From: an uncultured Burkholderiales bacterium
Lineage (GTDB): Bacteria; Pseudomonadota; Gammaproteobacteria; Burkholderiales; Burkholderiaceae_C
Direction: 5' to 3'
Assembly (NCBI GenBank): GCA_903905475.1
Contig: CAIVGK010000135.1
Location: 1-53,447, forward strand
DNA length: 53,447 bases
The notes under the pieces are model-generated. The model searched no databases. It saw only the letters and a program-made list of their open reading frames with translations, and had not been told where the DNA came from. The first letter of the stretch is position 1. The number at the start of each line of letters is the position of its first letter. The position numbers and the translations under genes were made by a program. Positions 47,886 to 53,447 of the stretch are shown here, piece after piece.

Positions 47886-48806
47886 TCAGGCCCCCTTGGC
47901 GGCAGCCACTTGCGCGGCCACTTCGGCGGCGAAATCGTCCACCTTCTTTTCGATGCCCTCACCCACGACGTAGAGCACGAAGCCCTTGACCTGCGTGTTC
48001 GCGGCCTTGAGCATGGCTTCCACCGTCTGCTTGTCGTTCTTGACGAAGGCCTGGTTGAACAAACTGACCTCCTTGAGGTACTTCTGAACCGAGCCCTCGA
48101 CGCGCTTGGCGACGATTTCAGCCGACTGAGGCGCCTTGCCTTCGGCTCGGGCCTTCTCAGCGTCTTCTTCGGCCTTTTGCGACGCGATCGAGCGCTCCTT
48201 GTCGATCAGCGCGGTGGGCACGTCGGACGAGGCCAACGACACGGGCTTCATCGCTGCCACGTGCATGGCCACATCCTTGGCGGCCGTTTCGTCGCCCTCG
48301 AACTCGACCATCACACCGATGCGTGTGCCGTGCAGGTAATTCGCCAGCTTGCCGCCGTCGGCGTAGCGCTTGAAGCGGCGGATGGCGACGTTCTCGCCGA
48401 TCTTGCCGATCAAACCCTTGCGCACATCTTCGAGCGTCGGGCCGAAGCTGTCTTGCTCATAGGGCAGCGCCGACAGCGCAGCCACATCGGCCGGGTTGTG
48501 TTTGGCAACCAACTCAGCGCAGGCCTTGCTGAAAGCCAGGAAGGAGTCGTTCTTCGACACGAAGTCGGTTTCGCAGTTGACTTCGACCATGGCGCCCAAG
48601 CGACCATCCACGAAGGCCGACACCACGCCTTCGGCGGTGATGCGCGAGGCGGCCTTGCCAGCCTTGCTGCCGAGCTTGACGCGCAACAGTTCTTCGGCGC
48701 GCTCCATGTCGCCGGCGGCTTCGGTCAGCGCCTTCTTGCACTCCATCATCGGCGCGTCAGTCTTGGCGCGCAGCTCAGCCACCATGCTTGCTGTGATTGC
48801 GGACAT
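47886..48806 (-). CDS. tsf: Elongation factor Ts
   Basis: This 306-residue nucleotide exchange factor for EF-Tu has an N-terminal UBA-like domain followed by the signature [15 protein letters not shown]. The conserved [14 protein letters not shown] is near residue 75. It follows rpsB with a terminator-like hairpin between them, the classic rpsB-tsf arrangement. Confidence 0.97.
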   Translation of the reverse strand: MSAITASMVAELRAKTDAPMMECKKALTEAAGDMERAEELLRVKLGSKAGKAASRITAEGVVSAFVDGRLGAMVEVNCETDFVSKNDSFLAFSKACAELVAKHNPADVAALSALPYEQDSFGPTLEDVRKGLIGKIGENVAIRRFKRYADGGKLANYLHGTRIGVMVEFEGDETAAKDVAMHVAAMKPVSLASSDVPTALIDKERSIASQKAEEDAEKARAEGKAPQSAEIVAKRVEGSVQKYLKEVSLFNQAFVKNDKQTVEAMLKAANTQVKGFVLYVVGEGIEKKVDDFAAEVAAQVAAAKGA

Positions 48807-48874
48807 TTGCTGTTCTCCTCAGTTCTTGGCCATCAACTGCACAGTGCAGGGTGGCCGATCGATGCACATTGAAA

Positions 48875-48898
48875 AAAGGGGCTGAAACAGCCCCTTTG
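48875..48898 (-). terminator. Terminator/attenuator between rpsB and tsf
   Basis: On the minus strand AAGGGGCTG pairs with CAGCCCCTT around TTT, followed by a run of T. It sits about 30 nt after the rpsB stop. Some transcription must read through to tsf, so it is probably a partial terminator that sets the S2:EF-Ts ratio. Confidence 0.85.
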
Positions 48899-48926
48899 GA
48901 TCCCACCGCAGTGAGAAATCGTCGGG

Positions 48927-49670
48927 TCAGCGGGCGTCGCTGACTTCCACGAACTCGTCACTGCCAGCAGCGGCCTGAACCACCTCGTTGCCGACGTTGG
49001 CCTTGCCTTCGATCACGGCATCGGCAACCGCCTTCGCATACAAGGCCACGGCCTTGGCGGAGTCGTCGTTGCCAGGAATGACGTAGTCGATGCCCAGTGG
49101 CGAGTGGTTCGAGTCAACGATACCAACCACGGGAATGCCGAGCTTGTTGGCTTCGGCGATGGCGATCTTGTGGTAACCCACGTCGATCACGAACAAGGCG
49201 TCAGGCAATGCGCTCATGTTCTGGATGCCACCGATGTCTTTTTCAAGCTTGATCAGCTCGCGCTGGAACATCAGCGCTTCTTTCTTGATGCGGATCTCGG
49301 TGCCTGCCTCGATTTGGGCTTGCATGTCCTTCAGACGCTTGAGCGAGCCCTTGACGGTCTTGAAGTTGGTCAGCATGCCGCCGAGCCAGCGCTGGTCGAC
49401 GTAAGGCATGCCGGCACGGGAAGCCTCGAGTGCCACCACCTCGCGCGCCTGACGCTTGGTGCCCACCATCAAGATGGAGCCGCGCTTGGCGGACAGCTGG
49501 CGAATGAACTTCAGTGCATCGTTGAAAAGAGGCTGCGTCTTTTCAAGGTTGATGATGTGAATCTTGTTGCGGTGGCCGTAGATGTACGGGGCCATCTTGG
49601 GGTTCCAGAAGCGGGTTTGGTGTCCAAAGTGAACGCCGGCTTCCAGCATTTCGCGCATGCTTACTGACAT
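48927..49670 (-). CDS. rpsB: 30S ribosomal protein S2
   Basis: This 247-residue ribosomal protein opens with [26 protein letters not shown], the family signature. The second signature [16 protein letters not shown] is near residue 155. The ATG at 49670 is preceded by GGAGA and by a structured leader. It heads a long minus-strand unit running to the SpoU methyltransferase gene. Confidence 0.97.
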   Translation of the reverse strand: MSVSMREMLEAGVHFGHQTRFWNPKMAPYIYGHRNKIHIINLEKTQPLFNDALKFIRQLSAKRGSILMVGTKRQAREVVALEASRAGMPYVDQRWLGGMLTNFKTVKGSLKRLKDMQAQIEAGTEIRIKKEALMFQRELIKLEKDIGGIQNMSALPDALFVIDVGYHKIAIAEANKLGIPVVGIVDSNHSPLGIDYVIPGNDDSAKAVALYAKAVADAVIEGKANVGNEVVQAAAGSDEFVEVSDAR

Positions 49671-49694
49671 GGATATCTCCAAAGGTTGGTTCTA

Positions 49695-49767
49695 AAATCC
49701 GGCTGAAATTGACATGTCACTTGGCACTGGGCCAACGCACATGCAACACCTTTCGATAGCCGGATTT
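49695..49767 (-). promoter_or_regulatory. Structured rpsB leader (putative S2 autoregulatory element)
   Basis: AAATCCGGCT (49758-49767 on the minus strand) is perfectly complementary to AGCCGGATTT (49695-49704), enclosing 53 nt. The loop contains a smaller TTGGC/GCCAA hairpin. The 3' arm lies about 15 nt before the GGAGA ribosome binding site. Such a structure could let S2 regulate its own translation, as known for rpsB leaders in other bacteria. Confidence 0.6.
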
Positions 49768-49822
49768 GCGGATGTGTTTGTTCGCGGTTGGGTCGACTGA
49801 CTTGCCCCGGAAAAACCGATCG

Positions 49823-49828
49823 ATGATA
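49823..49828 (-). promoter_or_regulatory. Extended -10 of the rpsB promoter
   Basis: The minus strand reads TGCTATCAT, an extended -10 (TGN plus TATCAT, 5 of 6). This would start transcription near 49816 and give a leader of about 145 nt. The -35 region is weak, as is common for extended -10 promoters. Confidence 0.6.
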
Positions 49829-49907
49829 GCAGCCCCAAAACGCTTTTGGCCCGCACCAAGATCCGGCCAACCGTTCACGGCGTTGCGACCCGCGCTGCCC
49901 CGTTGAC

Positions 49908-51197
49908 ATGACCCCGCACATCGCCGTGATCGGCGCCGGCGTCATCGGCGTCACCTCAGCCTACGAATTGGCCGCGGCAGGGCACGCCGTGACCGTGTTC
50001 GACCAGGGCGGCACGATCGCCGGGGAAGCCAGCTTCGCACCCGCCGGCATGGACGGCCCAGGCTGGGCGCTGGGCTGGTCGGCGCTGGCCGCGGGTGGTG
50101 GGCGCCGCTCGGGCGTCGGGCTCGGCGCCAACCCGCAGCACTGGATCTGGGCCGCGAAGTCACGTCATGCCCATCGCCGATCGGCGCTGCCGTTGCTGCA
50201 GCAGCGCGTCCAGCGCCTCGCGGCCTACAGCCTCGAGCGCAAGCAGGAACTGACGCGATCGCTCAGCCTCGAATTCGAGAGCTCCTTGGGCGTGCTGGTG
50301 CTCAGCCGCAGCGCGGCCGACACCCAGCGCCTGGATGACGCGCTCGCCGTGCTCGCGCGACTCGGCGTGGCGCACCGGCGGCTTACGCCCGATGAATGCC
50401 TGGGCGTCGAACCCGGCCTCACCCCCCAGAGCCTGCCCGATGCGGCGGCTCACCTGCCACAAGAAGGCACTGCCAACTGCCGCGAGTTCACCCAGCTGAT
50501 GCGCCAGCACGCCGAGCGACTGGGCGTGCGTTTCGTGTTTCATACCCAGGTCACCGCCATCACACCAGGCGCGCGCGCTGTGCTGACGCTGCGCTCGACC
50601 GCACCTGTGGCAAGCCGGTCTGGCTCAGTGCATGAGCCCGCGGCTGACGAGCGCCCCGCGTTCGACGCCGTCGCCGTGTGCGGCGCACTCGGCTCGCTCC
50701 CGCTGCTGGCCGCTGGCGGCCTGAGGCTGCCGATGGTCGGCGTGCAGGGTCATTCGGTGACGCTGCCGCTGCGCCTGGACGACATCACCGCACAGGCGAT
50801 CGGGCCGAGTTCGGCGCTGATCGATGCCGGCGAGCGCATCTCGATCACGCGCTCGGGTTCGCGGGTGCGCGTGGCCACTGTCTCTCGCCTTGGGCGTCAA
50901 CCCAGCACCGACAACCGTGCCTCGGTGCAGCCGCTCTATCGCGCGCTCGACCACTGGTTCCCGGGCTGCGCGCGCGCCAGCCAGTCAAAGCACTGGTCGG
51001 GCCGTTTCCCCGCCCTGCCCGACGGCTTGCCACTGATTGGCGCCAGCGGCATTCCCGGCGTGTGGCTCAACCTCGGCCATGGCGACACCGGCTGGGCGAT
51101 GGCCTGCGGCTCGGCGCGCGTGCTGGCCGATGCCATCACGGGACGCACGCCGGGTATCGATGTCGAAGGCCTGGGCGTCGAGCGCTTGCGCGGCTGA
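49908..51197 (+). CDS. FAD-dependent D-amino acid dehydrogenase-like oxidoreductase
   Basis: This 429-residue DAO-family flavoprotein has the GAGVIG nucleotide motif at residues 9-14 and ASFAPAGMDGPGWALGW in the position of the DadA substrate loop. The C-terminal SGRFPALPDGLPLIG and LGHGDTGWAMACGSARVLAD are typical of DadA. It most likely oxidises D-amino acids and feeds electrons to quinone. No alanine racemase is adjacent, so the substrate is unproven. It is divergent from rpsB and convergent with xerD (4 bp gap). Confidence 0.85.
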   Translation: MTPHIAVIGAGVIGVTSAYELAAAGHAVTVFDQGGTIAGEASFAPAGMDGPGWALGWSALAAGGGRRSGVGLGANPQHWIWAAKSRHAHRRSALPLLQQRVQRLAAYSLERKQELTRSLSLEFESSLGVLVLSRSAADTQRLDDALAVLARLGVAHRRLTPDECLGVEPGLTPQSLPDAAAHLPQEGTANCREFTQLMRQHAERLGVRFVFHTQVTAITPGARAVLTLRSTAPVASRSGSVHEPAADERPAFDAVAVCGALGSLPLLAAGGLRLPMVGVQGHSVTLPLRLDDITAQAIGPSSALIDAGERISITRSGSRVRVATVSRLGRQPSTDNRASVQPLYRALDHWFPGCARASQSKHWSGRFPALPDGLPLIGASGIPGVWLNLGHGDTGWAMACGSARVLADAITGRTPGIDVEGLGVERLRG

Positions 51198-51201
51198 CGG
51201 C

Positions 51202-52104
51202 TCATCCCCTCGGGTGGTGCACCGCGTGCAGCGCCTTCAGCCGCTCGCGCGCCACATGGGTGTAGATCGTGGTGGTCGAAATGTCGGCGTGCCCCAGCAG
51301 CAACTGCACCGCGCGAAGATCGGCGCCGTGGTTGAGCAAGTGGGTGGCGAAGGCGTGGCGCAAGGTGTGCGGTGACAACGGCACGGCCACGCCGCCACGC
51401 AGCGCGTGCTGCTTGATCAGCTTCCAGAACATCTGACGCGACATCGGCGCGCCGCGCCCGGTGACGAACAGCGCATCGCTGACCTGCCCCTGGAGGATCG
51501 CCGCGCGCGCGTCGGCCAGGTAACGCACCAGCCAGCTGCGCGCCTCCTCGCCAAACGGCACCAGCCGCTCCTTGGCGCCCTTGCCGGTGATGCGCAAGGC
51601 GCCTTCGACCAGCCCCAGGTGCACCGTCTTGAGCGTCACCAGTTCGCTCACCCGCAGGCCGCTGGCGTACATCAGCTCGAGCATGGTTCGATCGCGCAGG
51701 CCCAGCGGCTTGGCCACGTCGGGCGCGCCGAGCAGCGCTTCGACCTGCGCTTCGCTCAGCGTCTTGGGCACGCGCAGCGCCTGGCGCGCAGCCAGCAGCT
51801 TGAGCGTGGGATCAGCGTCGATCAACCGCTCGCGCAGCGCCCAGCGGAAGTAGCGCTTGAACACCGTGAGCCGGCGGTTGCTGCTGCTGGCCTGACTGCC
51901 AACGTGGCGCGCCAGCGCGTACTCGCGCAGATGGCTTTCGGTGCTGGCGTGCAGCGCGGCGCCGGCGTGATCGGCCAGCCACTGCGCGTAGAGCGTGAGG
52001 TCACGGCGGTAGGCGGCCAGCGTGTTGGCGGCCAGCCCGTCCTCGATCCACATCGCATCGATGAAACGATCGATCGCTGCGCCGCTGATCTGGATGGGGT
52101 TCAT
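51202..52104 (-). CDS. xerD: Site-specific tyrosine recombinase XerD
   Basis: This 300-residue recombinase resolves chromosome dimers at dif with XerC. The catalytic set is complete: R151 (SGLRVSEL), K176, H246 and R249 (HTLRH), H272 (GHADISTTT) and the nucleophile Y281. The ATG at 52104 gives the normal length. XerC is not in the window; assignment as XerD rests on overall similarity and length. Confidence 0.92.
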   Translation of the reverse strand: MNPIQISGAAIDRFIDAMWIEDGLAANTLAAYRRDLTLYAQWLADHAGAALHASTESHLREYALARHVGSQASSSNRRLTVFKRYFRWALRERLIDADPTLKLLAARQALRVPKTLSEAQVEALLGAPDVAKPLGLRDRTMLELMYASGLRVSELVTLKTVHLGLVEGALRITGKGAKERLVPFGEEARSWLVRYLADARAAILQGQVSDALFVTGRGAPMSRQMFWKLIKQHALRGGVAVPLSPHTLRHAFATHLLNHGADLRAVQLLLGHADISTTTIYTHVARERLKALHAVHHPRG

Positions 52105-52177
52105 GGGCCTCGCAAGAGCGCCCCGGCTCTCGGGCCCGGGCTGGTCGTCATTCTCGCGGCTGGCAAACTCGGCGCTT

Positions 52178-53077
52178 ATGTCCAACGCCCTCGTGCTGCT
52201 GCCCGACTTGCTGCTGATCATCACGGGCTTCGTGTTGTGCCGCCACACGCAACTCGATCGCACGGTGTGGGATGCGGTCGAGCGACTGACCTACCACCTG
52301 CTGTTTCCGGTGCTGCTGTTCAGCTCGATCCTGAAGAGCCCGCTGCAGCCCGTGCAAACCGCCGGCCTGGCGCTGACCGGTGTGGGCACCGTGGCCTGCG
52401 GCATCGCGCTGGCCTACACCCTCGGGCGCTGGCCGGGGCTGGACAAGCGGCTGCACGCCTCAGGCGCTCAAACGGCCTTTCGCTTCAACTCGTTCATCGC
52501 GCTGGCGCTGGCCGAGCGGCTTGGCGGCGCCGGCTCGGTGACCTCAATGGCGCTGCTGATCGCGCTGTGCGTGCCGCTGTGCAACGTCGCCGCGGTGTGG
52601 CCGCTGGCACGGCACGGCGGCCAGTCGTACCTGCGTGAGCTGTCGCGCAACCCGCTCATCCTGGGCACACTGGCCGGCTTGCTGGCCAATCTGGGCGGGC
52701 TGCAGCTGCCCGAAGCGGTGGGCACCAGCTTGCACCGCGTGGGCCTGGCCGCCTTGCCGCTGGGCCTGATGGCCGTGGGTGCGGGGCTCAAGCTGGGCGG
52801 CCTGCGCGAATCACCCACGCTGGCCGCAGCGCTGCTCGGCATCCGCCACGTGGCGCTGCCGCTGGTCGCGCTCGGCTTGTCGGGCCTGCTGGGGCTGCCA
52901 CCAGCGCAGCGCGCCGTGGTGGTCGGCTTTGCCGCGCTGCCCACCGCCTCGAGCGCCTATGTGCTGGCCGTGCGCATGGGCGGCAACGGGCCGTTCGTGG
53001 CCGGCCTGGTGACGGTGTCGACGCTGCTCGGGATGATCAGCGTGCCGGCGTGGCTGGCGCTGGGCGGGCTGCGCTGA
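52178..53077 (+). CDS. AEC-family auxin-efflux-carrier-like permease
   Basis: This 299-residue membrane protein of the AEC/BART superfamily has about ten hydrophobic helices. The N-terminal LLPDLLLIITGFVLCR and WDAVERLTYHLLFPVLLFSSI, and the later PTASSAYVLAVRMGGN, are family features. Bacterial members export malate, malonate or other organic acids; the substrate here is unknown. The ATG at 52178 is the first that yields a typical start. The 3' end overlaps queG by 41 bp in convergent orientation. Confidence 0.88.
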   Translation: MSNALVLLPDLLLIITGFVLCRHTQLDRTVWDAVERLTYHLLFPVLLFSSILKSPLQPVQTAGLALTGVGTVACGIALAYTLGRWPGLDKRLHASGAQTAFRFNSFIALALAERLGGAGSVTSMALLIALCVPLCNVAAVWPLARHGGQSYLRELSRNPLILGTLAGLLANLGGLQLPEAVGTSLHRVGLAALPLGLMAVGAGLKLGGLRESPTLAAALLGIRHVALPLVALGLSGLLGLPPAQRAVVVGFAALPTASSAYVLAVRMGGNGPFVAGLVTVSTLLGMISVPAWLALGGLR

Positions 53078-53447
53078 CCGCGTCGCGCTGCGGGGCCAAC
53101 GCCCAGTCGATGTGCTCGCGCAGCAGTTCGCTCGCGCCGTCGCGTGCCCCGGCCAATGCACCGCGCAGCGCGGCCTGGATGTCGGGCGCTGCCTGCGAGC
53201 GCAGCGCATTGCCCATCGCCACCGCCAGGTTGCGCTGCCAGCGGGCGTGACCGATGCGGCGAATGGCGCTGCCTTCGGTGTGGCGCAAGAACTCGCCTTC
53301 ACTCCAGCGCCACAACTCAAGCAGCGTGACGTCGCCCAGCGGTGCGCGCACATCGAAGTCGGGCAAGGCGCTGCGCTGCGCGTACTTGTTCCACGGGCAC
53401 GTCAGCTGGCAGTCGTCGCAGCCGTAGATGCGGTTGCCCATGGCCGC
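53037..53447 (-). CDS. queG: Epoxyqueuosine reductase, C-terminal part (cut by window edge)
   Basis: The visible 136 or so codons cover the second [4Fe-4S] motif (YGCDDCQLTCPWNK) and the HEAT-like C-terminal repeat (RIGHARWQRNLAVAMGNA) of QueG. The enzyme uses cobalamin to reduce epoxyqueuosine to queuosine in tRNA. This makes it one of the probable B12 users served by the btu operon. The N-terminal cobalamin-binding part lies outside the window. Confidence 0.93.
   Translation of the reverse strand, partial: AAMGNRIYGCDDCQLTCPWNKYAQRSALPDFDVRAPLGDVTLLELWRWSEGEFLRHTEGSAIRRIGHARWQRNLAVAMGNALRSQAAPDIQAALRGALAGARDGASELLREHIDWALAPQRDAVSAARPAPATPAR

Overview
This 53.4 kb window is GC-rich chromosomal DNA from a betaproteobacterium, most likely a member of the Burkholderiales. 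The evidence is the gene orders tpiA-secG-tRNA(Leu)-nuoABCDEFG, iscRSUA-hscBA-fdx and rpsB-tsf-pyrH-frr-uppS-cdsA-dxr-rseP-bamA-skp-lpxD-fabZ-lpxAB-rnhB, together with a Cys-type intracellular PHB depolymerase. It is mainly housekeeping sequence. I see no insertion sequence, phage gene or CRISPR array. Both ends cut genes: nuoG on the left and queG on the right.

Left third, all minus strand. First comes the start of the complex I operon (nuoA to nuoG), preceded by a tRNA-Leu(GAG) and by secG, tpiA and a zinc-free quinone oxidoreductase. Upstream of these are pnp and rpsO, separated by a strong hairpin terminator, and then tsaD. tsaD follows the Fe-S cluster assembly operon iscR-iscS-iscU-iscA-hscB-hscA-fdx, with no iscX between fdx and tsaD. 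The iscR promoter carries two sites resembling IscR type 1 operators. uvrB lies behind it.

Middle. aspC/tyrB runs on the plus strand, followed by a tightly packed unit of phaZ (PHB depolymerase), an anchorless RnfB-like ferredoxin, a radical SAM protein with an unusual CX4CX2C motif, and nth. A CTGC-N3-GCAG site resembling a PhaR operator and a 10-bp hairpin lie in front of phaZ. Convergent to nth is a truncated DUF1345 membrane protein gene, then a corrinoid uptake operon (btuB-btuF-btuC-btuD) headed by a clear cobalamin riboswitch. Divergent from it are zapB-like and zapA genes followed by a 6S RNA gene. Next come a degenerate GGDEF protein that keeps an I-site, a secreted SRPBCC protein and ybiB.

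Right third, mostly minus strand. A long unit of about 14 kb links translation (rpsB, tsf, frr), UMP kinase, isoprenoid and phospholipid synthesis (dxr, uppS, cdsA), envelope assembly (rseP, bamA, skp), lipid A synthesis (lpxD, fabZ, lpxA, lpxB), rnhB and an SpoU methyltransferase. Many of these genes overlap or nearly touch. The rpsB leader has an extended -10 promoter and a long-range 10-bp pairing next to the ribosome binding site. The window ends with a DadA-like oxidoreductase, xerD, an AEC-family permease and the C-terminal part of queG.

The least-explained items are the radical SAM protein and its operon with phaZ and rsxB, the degenerate GGDEF protein beside the 6S RNA gene, the DUF1345 remnant, the repeat-borne start codons of btuF, and several leader RNA structures.
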